From Streptomyces poonensis (lineage in GTDB: Bacteria > Actinomycetota > Actinomycetes > Streptomycetales > Streptomycetaceae), in contig NZ_BMVW01000017.1 of NCBI RefSeq assembly GCF_014650915.1, forward strand, positions 108,635-172,634: 64,000 nt of DNA, given 5' to 3'. Below, one piece after another: positions 8,735 to 17,818 of this stretch (position 1 is its first letter; each line of letters begins with the position of its first letter). The notes beneath the pieces were generated by a model that was not told the DNA's origin, ran no database searches, and saw only the letters and a program-made list of their open reading frames with translations. Position numbers and translations under genes: made by a program.

Positions 8735-9826
8735 ATGAGCGATCGCGCGGTGCTGCGGGTGAAGGGGCGGGTGCTCGTCGGGCCCGAGGACGTCCGGGAC
8801 GAACTGTGGGTCGTCGGCGGCAGGATCTCGTACGAGCGTCCCGCCGGCGCCCGTGACGTCCGTACCGTCGAGGGCTGGGTCCTGCCCGGCCTGGTCGACG
8901 CGCACTGCCACGTCGGACTGGACGCCCACGGCCCCGTGCCCGACGACGTCTCGGAGAAGCAGGCCCTCACCGAGCGCGAGGCGGGCGCGCTGCTCCTGCG
9001 GGACGCGGGCTCCCCGTCCGACACCCGCTGGATCGACGACCGCGACGACCTGCCGAAGATCGTCCGAGCGGGCCGGCACATCGCCCGCACCCGCCGCTAC
9101 ATCCGCAACTACGCCCACGAGATCGAGCCGGACGACCTGGTCGCGTACGTAGCCCGGGAGGCCCGGCGCGGCGACGGCTGGGTGAAGCTGGTGGGCGACT
9201 GGATCGACCGCGACCTCGGCGACCTGGCGGCGTGCTGGCCACGGGACGCCGCCCGGGCGGCGATCGCGGAGGCCCACCGCCTCGGCGCCCGCGTCACGGC
9301 CCACTGCTTCGCCGAGGACTCCCTGCGCGACCTGGTGGAGGCGGGCATCGACTGTGTCGAGCACGCGACGGGCCTGACGGAGGACACCGTCCCGCTCTTC
9401 GCCGAGCGGGGCGTGGCGATCGTCCCCACCCTCGTCAACATCGCGACGTTCCCGCGGCTCGCGGACGGCGGCGAGGCGCGGTTCCCGCGCTGGTCCGCAC
9501 ATATGCGCCGACTGCACGAACGCCGTCACGACACCGTGCGGGCCGCGTACGACGCCGGGGTCCCCGTGTACGTCGGCACCGACGCCGGCGGCGGGCTGGC
9601 GCACGGACTGGTGGCCGGGGAGGTCGCCGAACTGGTGACCGCGGGCATCCCCCCGGTCGAGGCCCTGTCGGCGACGACGTGGGCTGCGCGGCGCTGGCTC
9701 GGCCGCCCCGGGCTCGACGAGGGGGCGCCCGCGGACCTGGTCGTGTACGAGGCGGATCCGCGGGCGGACGTACGCGTGCTGGGGGCGCCGCGGCGGGTGG
9801 TGCTGAACGGGAAGGTCGTCGGCTAG
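8735..9826 (+). CDS. Amidohydrolase family metal-dependent hydrolase
   Basis: A 363-aa member of the amidohydrolase superfamily (imidazolonepropionase/prolidase-like branch). VDAHCHVG gives the HxH metal pair; RVTAHCFAE and CVEHATGL hold the further His ligands and YVGTDAGGG the catalytic Asp. The ATG at 8735 begins a canonical beta-sandwich N-terminus ending in WVLPGLVDAHCH. The frame is open far upstream with no homology. It stands alone on the plus strand; the natural substrate is unknown. Confidence 0.85.
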   Translation: MSDRAVLRVKGRVLVGPEDVRDELWVVGGRISYERPAGARDVRTVEGWVLPGLVDAHCHVGLDAHGPVPDDVSEKQALTEREAGALLLRDAGSPSDTRWIDDRDDLPKIVRAGRHIARTRRYIRNYAHEIEPDDLVAYVAREARRGDGWVKLVGDWIDRDLGDLAACWPRDAARAAIAEAHRLGARVTAHCFAEDSLRDLVEAGIDCVEHATGLTEDTVPLFAERGVAIVPTLVNIATFPRLADGGEARFPRWSAHMRRLHERRHDTVRAAYDAGVPVYVGTDAGGGLAHGLVAGEVAELVTAGIPPVEALSATTWAARRWLGRPGLDEGAPADLVVYEADPRADVRVLGAPRRVVLNGKVVG

Positions 9827-9915
9827 ACCCCGTACCCGGGCGCCCGGGCCGGTGTGACGCCTGTGCTCCGGGACTCGAAGGAGCGTGCGCCCATCGTTCA
9901 GCCATGTGCGGAAAC

Positions 9916-9959
9916 CACCCTTGCGGGTGAAGTCTCGCCAGGTTGATGCTTCTTCACCC
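9916..9959 (+). promoter_or_regulatory. Two mutually exclusive hairpins in the leader of the sortase-substrate gene
   Basis: GGGTG at 9925-9929 can pair with CACCC at 9916-9920 (4-nt loop), or, extended as GGGTGAAG 9925-9932, with CTTCACCC at 9952-9959 (8-bp stem). The alternatives share a strand as in an attenuator or riboswitch. No known riboswitch class was recognised in the 282-bp leader (9827-10108). Confidence 0.3.
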
Positions 9960-10108
9960 TCCGTCCGCCAGGATTCACGAACCGCCGCCGCCGCCGGCGT
10001 TCCCCACGGGTCCCTGTCTGTGTCTGTCTGTGGTTCCCCGTGCCCGGAACGTCCGTCGGAGCAGCGTGTTCCCATCGGTCTCTTGGTCTTCTGTGAGGTC
10101 CCTCCATC

Positions 10109-11176
10109 GTGAACAGCAACTCCTTCCGCATGACCGCACGCCGCATAGCCGTCACCGCGGCGGCCACCGCGCTGGCCGCCGGTCCCGCCGTCCTGGCCGG
10201 CGCGGGCACGGCCCACGCGACCGGCGGCCACGGCAGCGCCGGCGCCACCGTGCTCCGTACGGGACTGGACGTCGCCCTGCTCGACAAGACCGCGGAGGTG
10301 CCGCTCGCGGTCACGCTCAACGAGGTACACGCCCCGCAGAGCGCCGAGAAGACCCTGCTCACCGCGGAGCTGAAGGGCGTCCACCACGGCAAGCCGTTCA
10401 CGGTGGCGCGCGCGGACGTCGCCTCCGCGAAGGCGGCGGTCACCGAACAGCGGGCCGAAGGGGCCGTCACCCTCGTGAAAGCGAAGGTGCATGTGCCGGG
10501 GCTGCCGCTGCTGTCGCTGATCGAGGTCGAGAAGGTGACCTCCAAGGCGGTCTGCGAGACGGGCAAGGAACCCGTCGCCTCGGCCAATGTGCTCGGAACG
10601 GTGACGGTGCTCGGCAAGAAGGTCACGCTGACGGCCGCCGGCACGACCGAGGTCGAGGTGGAAGGGGTCGGTACGGTCCGGCTCGACCTGTCGCGGACGG
10701 ACACCACCACGCACACGGCTGCCGCAACGGCGCTCGAACTCAAGGTGTCCGTCGAGCCGCGGAAGCTGAACGTGGCCAAGGTCGACGGCACGGTGACGCT
10801 CGCGGAAGCCACCTGTGAGGCGCCGGCGGCCGCCGGCGGGGCCGGGGTCGGTGCCGAGGGGCCGGATGACGGCTCGGGTGGCTCGCGGCCGGACGACGGA
10901 GCCGGCGGAGAGACAGAGAAGCCGGGCGGCGCGCCCGGTGACGAGCAGCAGTCCGGCGCCGAGCAGAAGTCCGGCGCGGGGCAGCTGTCCGCCGCGGACC
11001 AGCAGGCCGGTGCCGATCAGGCGGGCGGCGACGAGCCCCAGGGCGAGGCGTCCGGGGCGGCCGACCTCGCGGAGACGGGCGGCAGCTCCATGACGCCGTA
11101 CATCGCGGGCGGCGCGGTTGCGCTGCTCGCGGCGGGCGGAGGAGCGGTGGCGCTGGCGCGCCGTTCCCGGGGCTGA
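10109..11176 (+). CDS. Secreted cell-wall-anchored protein with LAETG sorting signal (SCO1860-like)
   Basis: A 355-aa exported protein. Residues ~1-37 form a signal peptide (RMTARR, Ala-rich core, AHA cleavage site). About 200 residues of beta-rich sequence with alternating Val/Thr and conserved LNEVHAP and VEKVTSKAVCETG segments follow. A Gly/Asp/Gln-rich linker (~240-325) resembles a wall-spanning stalk. The end is LAETGG, then a hydrophobic helix and RRSRG: a class E sortase (LAxTG) signal. Start is GTG 10109 after GTGAGG; ATG 10130 is possible. It resembles the conserved Streptomyces family that includes SCO1860 (from memory). Function unknown. Confidence 0.8.
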   Translation: MNSNSFRMTARRIAVTAAATALAAGPAVLAGAGTAHATGGHGSAGATVLRTGLDVALLDKTAEVPLAVTLNEVHAPQSAEKTLLTAELKGVHHGKPFTVARADVASAKAAVTEQRAEGAVTLVKAKVHVPGLPLLSLIEVEKVTSKAVCETGKEPVASANVLGTVTVLGKKVTLTAAGTTEVEVEGVGTVRLDLSRTDTTTHTAAATALELKVSVEPRKLNVAKVDGTVTLAEATCEAPAAAGGAGVGAEGPDDGSGGSRPDDGAGGETEKPGGAPGDEQQSGAEQKSGAGQLSAADQQAGADQAGGDEPQGEASGAADLAETGGSSMTPYIAGGAVALLAAGGGAVALARRSRG

Positions 11177-11287
11177 TCGGGACTGACGGGGGGCTCACCG
11201 GGAACTGACCGGGAGTCCACCCGGGAACCGACCGGGGGCTGCCGCCCCCCAGACCCCCGCTGTCGGCCTGGACGGTCTCGTCCTCAG

Positions 11288-11321
11288 GCGCCGGACGGGC
11301 TGATCTCAGCCCGTCCGGCGC
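11288..11321. terminator. Bidirectional hairpin of the dispersed Streptomyces GCCGGACGGGCT type
   Basis: A perfect 14-bp stem (11288-11301 with 11308-11321) with a 6-nt loop lies between convergent genes, abutting the cobC stop codon. The sequence belongs to a palindrome family that I recall as very common downstream of Streptomyces genes. Confidence 0.8.
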
Positions 11322-11322
11322 T

Positions 11323-12369
11323 CTAGGGCAGCGCCCTGCCCAGTGCCCCCAAGAACCGGTCCACCGTCCCCCGGTCCCGCACCGCCAGCCGCAGCCACTC
11401 GTCGCCGAGCCCGGGGAACGTGTCCCCTCGGCGCACGGCGAAGCCCAGGCCGCGCAACCGGTGCCGTACCCCCGCCGCATCCGGCAGGCGGATCAGTACG
11501 AAGGGTCCCTCCGCCGGTTCGGCCACGCGCAGTCCGGCGGGGGCGAACCGGCGGAGTCCCGCCACCAGATGCGCACGGTCCGCCGCGATCCGGCGGGCCG
11601 CCTCCTCCGCCTCCGCCAGCGCCCGCGGCGACACACACGCCTCCGCCGCCGCGAGGGCCGGCGTCGACACCGGCCACAGCGGCTGGGCCCGTTCGAGGTC
11701 CGCGATCGTGTCCGGCGCCGCGAGGACGTACCCGATGCGCAGCCCGGCCAGCCCCCACGTCTTGGTCAGACTGCGCAGGACCACCAGTCCGGGCACGTCC
11801 GTACGGCCGGCCAGTGCCTCCCGCTCGCCCGGCACCGCGTCCATGAACGCCTCGTCGACGACCAGCGTGCGACCCGGGCGGGCCAGGGACGCGATCATCT
11901 CCGCCGGGTGCAGCACCGACGTCGGGTTGGTCGGGTTGCCGATCACCACCAGGTCCGCGCCCTCGGACACGGCCGCTGGATCCAGCCGGAAACCGTCCTC
12001 CGCGCGCAGCAGCACCCGGCCGACCGTGTGCCCGGCGTCCCGCAGCGCCGCCTCCGGCTCCGTGAACTGCGGGTGCACGACCACCGGCCGGCGCACCTTC
12101 AGCGCGCGGGCCAGCAGCACGAACGCCTCGGCGGCGCCCGCGGTCAGCAGCACCCGCTCCACGGGCAGCCCGTGCCGCGCCGCCACCGCGGCCCGCGCGG
12201 CCCGCCCGTCGGGGTAGGCGGCGAGCCCGGGAAGGGAGTCCGCTATCCGCTCCCGCAGCCACGCGGGAGGCGTGCCCGTACGGACGTTCACCGCAAGATC
12301 CGTGAGGGCGGCCCCGTCGTCCCGGACCTCGGCGTCACCGTGATGCCGGAGGTCGTGCTCAGTGTGCAT
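11323..12369 (-). CDS. cobC: L-threonine-O-3-phosphate decarboxylase-like (CobC/CobD-Salmonella type) aminotransferase
   Basis: A 348-aa class I/II PLP enzyme related to histidinol-phosphate aminotransferase. AYPDGRAARAAVAARHG, VIGNPTNPTSVL, VVDEAFMDAVPGE and SLTKTWGLAGLRIGY (PLP lysine) are visible. In the corrinoid pathway this family supplies (R)-1-amino-2-propanol phosphate for the nucleotide loop. It is the last gene of the cobalamin operon and its first 11 bases overlap the end of cbiX, which supports a B12 role over histidine synthesis. Confidence 0.85.
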   Translation of the reverse strand: MHTEHDLRHHGDAEVRDDGAALTDLAVNVRTGTPPAWLRERIADSLPGLAAYPDGRAARAAVAARHGLPVERVLLTAGAAEAFVLLARALKVRRPVVVHPQFTEPEAALRDAGHTVGRVLLRAEDGFRLDPAAVSEGADLVVIGNPTNPTSVLHPAEMIASLARPGRTLVVDEAFMDAVPGEREALAGRTDVPGLVVLRSLTKTWGLAGLRIGYVLAAPDTIADLERAQPLWPVSTPALAAAEACVSPRALAEAEEAARRIAADRAHLVAGLRRFAPAGLRVAEPAEGPFVLIRLPDAAGVRHRLRGLGFAVRRGDTFPGLGDEWLRLAVRDRGTVDRFLGALGRALP

Positions 12370-13321
12370 GGGAGTGGGCGTGCCCGCCGTGGTGCCCGTG
12401 CCCGTGACCGTGGCCGTGCGAGTGACCGTGAGGGCCGTGACCGTGACCGTGCTCGCCGTCGTCGTCAGGGTGGAAGTGCGGCTGCTGCGGCAGGCCGACC
12501 TTGTCCTCGAAGCCCGGCAGCGCGATCCGGTACACGCACGAGTCGCAGTTCATGCGCAGATCGCCCTTGACGGCCTCCCGGTAGCGCTCCATCACCAGGT
12601 CCAGCAGCTCCGGCTCCGGACCGATGACGTCCGCCGACCGCACCTCCGTCTCCGGGTGCGCGGCCGCCCAGTCCTCCGTCTGCTGCCGCACCCGGTCCGG
12701 GAGGATGCCGGTGAAGAGGAAGTAGGGGAGGACGACGATCCGCTTCGCGCCCAGCTTCGCGCACCGGTCCAGGCCGCTCGGCACGTCCGGCGCCGCCAGC
12801 GACACGAACGCCGTCTCCACGCCCGCGTAGTCGCGGCCCTCCCACAGCAGCCGCGCCGCCTTGTGCACCTCGGCGTTGGCGTCCGGGTCGGTGGACCCGC
12901 GCCCGACCAGCAGCACGGTCACCTCGGACCGGTCGCCCGGGTCGTCGCCGAGCGCCTCGTCCAGCCGCCGCTCCAGCACGTTCAGCAGCGCCGGGTGCGG
13001 GCCGAGCGGGCGCCCGTAGGTGTACGAGATCCCGGGGTGGCGCTCCTTCTCGCGGGCCAGCGCCGCCGGGATGTCCCCCTTGGCGTGCCCGGCGGACACC
13101 AGCATCAGCGGTACGGCGGCGAACCGGCGCACCCCCTGCTCCACCAGCTCGGTCACGGCCTCGCCCAGCGGCGGCGGGGACAGCTCGATGAACCCGCCCG
13201 CGACGGGCAGGCCGGGGTTCCGGCGCCCCAGCTCCCGTACGAAGGAGCGGAACGCCTCGGCGCCCGCGTCGTCCCGGGTGCCGTGGCCGGCGATGAGCAG
13301 GGCGGGGGGCGGGGTGGTCAC
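12359..13321 (-). CDS. cbiX: Sirohydrochlorin cobaltochelatase-like protein with His-rich tail
   Basis: A 320-aa CbiX/SirB-family chelatase, long form with two chelatase-like halves. The first half has LLIAGHGTRDDAG, the second VLLVGRGSTDPDAN; the metal His pattern AGHG...SAGHAKGD is present. A MNCDSCVYR segment near residue 255 could bind metal or an Fe-S cluster. The last ~35 residues are almost entirely His/Gly, a cobalt or nickel storage tail seen in some CbiX proteins. It inserts cobalt into sirohydrochlorin in the early-insertion route. It overlaps cobH by 4 bp. Confidence 0.9.
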   Translation of the reverse strand: MTTPPPALLIAGHGTRDDAGAEAFRSFVRELGRRNPGLPVAGGFIELSPPPLGEAVTELVEQGVRRFAAVPLMLVSAGHAKGDIPAALAREKERHPGISYTYGRPLGPHPALLNVLERRLDEALGDDPGDRSEVTVLLVGRGSTDPDANAEVHKAARLLWEGRDYAGVETAFVSLAAPDVPSGLDRCAKLGAKRIVVLPYFLFTGILPDRVRQQTEDWAAAHPETEVRSADVIGPEPELLDLVMERYREAVKGDLRMNCDSCVYRIALPGFEDKVGLPQQPHFHPDDDGEHGHGHGPHGHSHGHGHGHGHHGGHAHSHAH

Positions 13322-13950
13322 GGTTTCTCCTCAGGCACAGCGGAAGTGGTGGGGTGGTACAGCAGGGCGTTCAGCGCGGCCGCGGCGACAGCCGAACCGC
13401 CCTTCTCGGACACGTTGCTGACGGCGGGCAGCCCGCTCTCGCGGAGCGCGGCCTTGGACTCGGCCGCGCCGACGAAGCCGACGGGCAGGCCGATGACGAG
13501 CGCGGGGGAGGCGTCGAGGGTCAGCAGCTCCTCCAGGGCGGTCGGCGCGCAGCCGATCACCCAGAGCGCGCCGGGGCCGACCTGTTCGTACGCCAGCCGG
13601 ACGGCGTGCGCGGAACGCGTCAGCCCGGGACCGGACTTGGCCTCCTTCAGCCGGCAGACGGTCTCCCGGCGGGTGATCCCGGCCGCGACCATCTCCACGT
13701 CCACGACCACCGGCGCCCCGGAGTGCAGCGCGGCGTGCGCCTTCTCCAGGTCGGCCTCGGCCATGACGAGGTCGGTCGCGTACTCGAGATCGGCGGCCGA
13801 GTGGATCACCCGCTCCACCACCGCCCTGGTCAGCGGCGGGAAGTGCGAGGTGTCCAGGCGGGCGCGCAGCCGCCGGAAGGACTCCTGCTCGATGGGGTGG
13901 ACGATCCGGTCCGCCGGGGACGCGGGGTGTGCGGGGGGCGTCGCGCTCAC
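13318..13950 (-). CDS. cobH: Precorrin-8X methylmutase
   Basis: A 210-aa CobH/CbiC enzyme that moves the C-11 methyl group to C-12, giving hydrogenobyrinic or cobyrinic acid. Typical blocks: IEQESFRRLR, RVIHSAADLEYA with the catalytic His, VVVDVEMVAAGI, and LVIGLPVGFVGAAESK. The length is normal. ATGA-type overlaps with both neighbours show tight translational coupling in the cob operon. Confidence 0.95.
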   Translation of the reverse strand: MSATPPAHPASPADRIVHPIEQESFRRLRARLDTSHFPPLTRAVVERVIHSAADLEYATDLVMAEADLEKAHAALHSGAPVVVDVEMVAAGITRRETVCRLKEAKSGPGLTRSAHAVRLAYEQVGPGALWVIGCAPTALEELLTLDASPALVIGLPVGFVGAAESKAALRESGLPAVSNVSEKGGSAVAAAALNALLYHPTTSAVPEEKP

Positions 13951-15650
13951 TTGGCCTCCTCCTGCCAGCGGTAACCGCGCGGCGTGACCATGCGGCCCGC
14001 GATCTCGCGGGTCGCGGTGTTGCCGACGGTCACCACGGTCATCATGTCGACGGTCGCCGGGTCCAGGGCGGCCAGCGTCGTCAGACGGCTGGACTCGTCC
14101 GCGCGGGACGCGTTCCGTACGACACCCACGGGCGTCGTCGGCTCCCGGTGCTCCGCGAGGATCGCCAGCGCCTTGGGCAGCTGCCAGTCACGGCCCCGGC
14201 TGCGCGGGTTGTAGAAGGTGACCACGATGTCGGCCTCGGCTGCCGCCCGCACCCGCCGCTCGATGACCTCCCACGGCGTGTGCAGGTCGGACAGGCTGAT
14301 CGACACGTGGTCGTGGCCCAGGGGTGCGCCGAGGATCGCCCCGGCCGCGAGCGCCGCCGTGACCCCCGGGACACCGACCACGTCGATGTCGTCGGACGCC
14401 TCGGCCAGCGCGGGCGACGCCATCGCGTACACGCCCGCGTCACCGCTGCCGATCAGGGCCACCGCGTGCCCCTTCCGCGCCTCGGCGACCGCCGTGCGCG
14501 CCCGCTCCTCCTCGGCGCCGAGGCCGGACTCGAGGATCCGGGTGCCGGGGCGCAGCAGGTCGCGGATCTGGTCGACGTACTGGTCCAGGCCGACGAGCAC
14601 GGACGCGCGCCGCAGTTCCGCCGTCGCGCGCGGGGTGAGCAGGTCGCGGGCGCCGGGGCCGAGCCCGACGACGGCGAGCCGGCCGCGCCCGGGACGCCGT
14701 ACGACGGCGCAGGTCGCCATGGCGGGACGGCCGTCCGGGCGCTCCGACTTCCGCTTGGGGACGAGGAGTTCGCCGCCACGGGCCAGGGCGGCGGCCTCCG
14801 CCACGGACGGCGTGCCGACGGCGGCGAGCGGCGCGTCGGACGGGTTCGGCACGCTCACGCGCGCGAGTTCCTCCGCGCCGTACGTGACCAGAGGCACCCC
14901 GAGCCGTTCGGCCGCCGCCACGATGCCGGGCTCGTCCGCCTTCGCGTCCACGGTCGCGAGCTCGGCGACGCTGTGGACGGACAGGCCCGCGTCCCGCAGG
15001 GCGCCCTCGACGAGACCGAGGACCTCGTCCGCGGGCGCGTCCTTGGAGGCGCCCACCCCGACGACCAGGGTCGGCGGGCGCAGCAGCACCTCGCGTCCGG
15101 CGGGGGCAGGACCGGCGAGACGGTCCGTCAGCCGGATGACGTGCGCGTACGGTCCGCCGTCCGTCACCGGCAGCGGCGGCAGCGGCCAGCTCACCTCCGT
15201 CTCCAGCGCCACCGGCTCCCCGTCCAGCAGGGCCCGCGTCACCCCGGCGACATCGCCCTCCACCGGGAGGCCGAGGGTGTCGAGGCCCGGCAGGTCCACG
15301 GCGTCCGTCGCCGTCGTCACCACCGGCTCGGCGCCCAGCACCTCGGCCACCTCGCGGGCGAGCGCGTTGGCACCGCCGCCGTGCCCGCCGACGAGGGACA
15401 CGGCGAACCGCCCGGCCTCGTCCACGCACACCACACCCGGGTCGGACGTCTTGTCGCCCAGCAGCGGCGCGACCAGCCGGACCACCGCCCCGGTCGCGAG
15501 GAAGCACACCAGCCGGTCGCACTCCCCGAACGCCCGCCGCACGGCGTCCCCCACGGGTCCGTCGTACACGCGCGTGCGCTCCGGCCACGCCGCGGCCAGC
15601 CGGTCACGGGCCGCCGCGCCCGCCGCGGTGGCGGAAATCAGGCCGATCAC
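13947..15650 (-). CDS. cbiG-cobJ: CbiG-CobJ fusion: cobalt-precorrin-5A hydrolase and precorrin-3B C17-methyltransferase
   Basis: A 567-aa two-enzyme protein. Residues 1-~310 are CbiG (YDGPVGDAVRRAF, FLATGAVVRLVAPLL, SLVGGHGGGANALA, VGVGASKDAPADE), which opens the lactone ring and releases acetaldehyde. Residues ~325-567 are CobJ/CbiH, a SAM methyltransferase (VVGLGPGARDLLTPRA, GSGDAGVYAMA, HDHVSISLSDLHTPW, FYNPRSRGR) that contracts the ring at C-17. Both act on adjacent steps. It overlaps cobL and cobH by 4 bp each. Confidence 0.93.
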   Translation of the reverse strand: MIGLISATAAGAAARDRLAAAWPERTRVYDGPVGDAVRRAFGECDRLVCFLATGAVVRLVAPLLGDKTSDPGVVCVDEAGRFAVSLVGGHGGGANALAREVAEVLGAEPVVTTATDAVDLPGLDTLGLPVEGDVAGVTRALLDGEPVALETEVSWPLPPLPVTDGGPYAHVIRLTDRLAGPAPAGREVLLRPPTLVVGVGASKDAPADEVLGLVEGALRDAGLSVHSVAELATVDAKADEPGIVAAAERLGVPLVTYGAEELARVSVPNPSDAPLAAVGTPSVAEAAALARGGELLVPKRKSERPDGRPAMATCAVVRRPGRGRLAVVGLGPGARDLLTPRATAELRRASVLVGLDQYVDQIRDLLRPGTRILESGLGAEEERARTAVAEARKGHAVALIGSGDAGVYAMASPALAEASDDIDVVGVPGVTAALAAGAILGAPLGHDHVSISLSDLHTPWEVIERRVRAAAEADIVVTFYNPRSRGRDWQLPKALAILAEHREPTTPVGVVRNASRADESSRLTTLAALDPATVDMMTVVTVGNTATREIAGRMVTPRGYRWQEEAK

Positions 15651-16945
15651 TGGACTACTCCTTCAACTTCCGTATGTGTCACAGGTGTCGTACGTGCCGG
15701 GGGCCTCTCGCCCCACAGCAGGAAAACGGGATTGGTTGCCGCGAGCCGGGTGACGTCCCCGGGCAGCGGCGCGAGCCGGGACGACTGGAGCAGCACACCG
15801 TCACAGCCGAACCCGGCCGCCACGAGCGCGTCCCGCGCCGCCGGCACCCGGTCCAGCGCGGCCACGGCGACCACCACGGTCCGCCGGGCGCGCCGCGCGC
15901 ACGCGGTGACGATGGCGGGCAGCTCCCGGCCCCCGCCGCCGATGAACACCGCGTCAGGGTCGTCCAGATCGGACAGCACCGTCGGTGCCGCCCCGTGCAC
16001 CACATGGACGTCGACACCATGTGCGGCGGCGTTGGCGTTGATGCGCTCCACACCGTCCCGGGTCTTCTCCACCGCGACGGCGGCGGCGCCGAGCCGCGCG
16101 CACTCCACGGCCACCGATCCGGATCCCGCGCCCACGTCCCACACGAGGTCGCCCAGGCGCGGCCCCAGCCGGGCCAGAGCCAGCGCCCGCACCTCGAACT
16201 TGGTGATCATCGAGTCGCGGTGCGCGAACGCGTCCTCGTCCAGTGCCCAGCCGGCGGGCCCGGGCGGCGCTCCGGCCACGGTCCGCGCGGGGGCGCTCAC
16301 GGACGGCCGCTCCTCGTCCAGGCACAGCACGACGTTCACCGCGTCGCCCCAGTCCCGGGCCGCGGCCTCGGCCGGCGTCACCCGTTCCAGCCGCTCGCGC
16401 GCCGGATCGCCGAGCGCGGACGCCACCACCAGCACGCGCCGGCTGGCCCGCAGCCCCGCGCCCAGTTCGGCGGGCCCGGCGCCCGGCCCGGTGAGCACGG
16501 CGACCTTCGGGCGGGCCCGGCACACGTTCAGAGCGGTGCGCGGGTCGCGTCCGTGCGCGCTGACCACCACGGCGTCGTCCCAGGTCAGCCCGAGCCGCGC
16601 GAACGCGGTCGCGACGGACGACACCCCCGGCCGTACGTCCAGGCGCCGCGGCCCGAACCGCTCGGCGAGCGCCCGTACGATCCCGAAGAACCCGGGGTCG
16701 CCGGAGGCGAGGACGACGACCGGACCGTCCGGCTCGTCCGCGTTCCCGCCGTGCTTGGCGAGGTGCTCCCCGATCGCGTCCAGCGCGGGCGCCAGCGGGC
16801 CGAGAACGATGCGTGCCACGGTGTCCGGCAGTCCGGCCGCATCCAGGTGCCGCCGGGCGCCCACGACGAGCGCCGCCCCCGCCAGCGCCTCCCGGGCGTC
16901 CGGCGTGAGGGGCGCCCCCGTGCCCGTACCGATGACGGTGATCAC
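15647..16945 (-). CDS. cobL: Precorrin-6Y C5,15-methyltransferase (decarboxylating)
   Basis: A 432-aa fusion of a CbiE-type and a CbiT-type methyltransferase. The N-terminal half has VIGTGTGAPLTPDARE, VLASGDPGFFGI and VVSAHGRDP. The C-terminal half is a Rossmann methyltransferase with VWDVGAGSGSVAVE, which methylates at C-15 and decarboxylates the acetate side chain. Start is GTG 16945, in a GTGA overlap with the cobM stop; the frame is open further upstream but overlaps cobM. Usual length ~400 aa. Confidence 0.93.
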   Translation of the reverse strand: MITVIGTGTGAPLTPDAREALAGAALVVGARRHLDAAGLPDTVARIVLGPLAPALDAIGEHLAKHGGNADEPDGPVVVLASGDPGFFGIVRALAERFGPRRLDVRPGVSSVATAFARLGLTWDDAVVVSAHGRDPRTALNVCRARPKVAVLTGPGAGPAELGAGLRASRRVLVVASALGDPARERLERVTPAEAAARDWGDAVNVVLCLDEERPSVSAPARTVAGAPPGPAGWALDEDAFAHRDSMITKFEVRALALARLGPRLGDLVWDVGAGSGSVAVECARLGAAAVAVEKTRDGVERINANAAAHGVDVHVVHGAAPTVLSDLDDPDAVFIGGGGRELPAIVTACARRARRTVVVAVAALDRVPAARDALVAAGFGCDGVLLQSSRLAPLPGDVTRLAATNPVFLLWGERPPARTTPVTHTEVEGVVQ

Positions 16946-17775
16946 GCCTGGGTGCTCCGTTCCCGCGCCCGTTCCTCGCGCAGGGCCTTGCGGGCCTGGG
17001 GGTCGGCCTTCCGGTACCCGTGGAAGTGACCCGGGTGGTACAGGTGCGAGCGCGTGCCGTGCGCGTCGAGGGCCGGGCCGACCAGGAACAGCGTGTGCTT
17101 CCACAGCTTGTGCTCCTTGACGGTCTCCTCCAGGGTGCCGATCGTGCACTTCACGACCAGTTCCTCGGGCCAGGTCGCCTGGTACGCGACGACGACGGGC
17201 GTGCTCGTCGGATAGCCGCCCTCCAGCAACTCCCGCACCAGCTGACCGCTGCGCGCGGCCGACAGGAACACCGCCATCGTCGTGCCGTGCTTGGCGAACT
17301 CCCGTACCTCCTCGCCGGGCGGCATGGGCGTCTTGCCGCCGCCGAGCCGGGTGAGCACCACGGACTGCGCGACCTCGGGGATCGTCAGCTCCCGCTGGGC
17401 GAGCGCCGCCACGGCGGAGAAGGAGGACACCCCCGGCACGACCTCGGTCGCGATGCCGATCTCGGCGCACCGGTCGAGCTGCTCCTGCGTACCGCCCCAC
17501 AGCGCCGGGTCGCCGGAGTGGATGCGGGCGACCTTCAGGCCCTCCTCGTGGGCCCGCCGGTAGACGGCGACGACGTCCTCCAGGGACATGGCCGCGGAGT
17601 CCAGGATCTCGGCGTCCTCACGCGCGTGGTCGAGGACCTCCGCCTGGACCAGGCTGGCCGCCCAGATCACGACGTCCGCCGCCGCGATGGCGCGGGCGGC
17701 ACGGAACGTCAGCAGGTCGGCGGCGCCGGGGCCGGCACCGACGAAGGTCACCTTGCCGGTGGGGGCATCGGCCAT
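16942..17775 (-). CDS. cobM: Precorrin-4 C11-methyltransferase
   Basis: A 277-aa CobM/CbiF SAM-dependent methyltransferase. It shows VTFVGAGPGAADLLT, the SAM loop RIHSGDPALWGGTQEQ, and LTRLGGGKTPMPPGEE, which is typical of CbiF. The C-terminal ~35 residues (HLYHPGHFHGYRK onward) extend slightly past the core. It precedes cobL with a GTGA overlap. Upstream is a 101-bp gap to cobI, one of the few places in the operon without stop-start overlap. Confidence 0.94.
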   Translation of the reverse strand: MADAPTGKVTFVGAGPGAADLLTFRAARAIAAADVVIWAASLVQAEVLDHAREDAEILDSAAMSLEDVVAVYRRAHEEGLKVARIHSGDPALWGGTQEQLDRCAEIGIATEVVPGVSSFSAVAALAQRELTIPEVAQSVVLTRLGGGKTPMPPGEEVREFAKHGTTMAVFLSAARSGQLVRELLEGGYPTSTPVVVAYQATWPEELVVKCTIGTLEETVKEHKLWKHTLFLVGPALDAHGTRSHLYHPGHFHGYRKADPQARKALREERARERSTQA

Positions 17776-17818
17776 GGGGAATCGGTCCTCTCGTACGGAA
17801 GGTCAGGTGGTGGTTCGG

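Noticed and set aside
9827..10108. Known riboswitch (cobalamin or c-di-AMP) before the sortase substrate
   Set aside because: No B12 core or ydaO motif could be found; only alternative hairpins were noted.
12362..15753. Long plus-strand frames across cbiX, cobH and cobJ
   Set aside because: Antisense to conserved cobalamin genes; Arg/Ser/Pro-rich with no motif.
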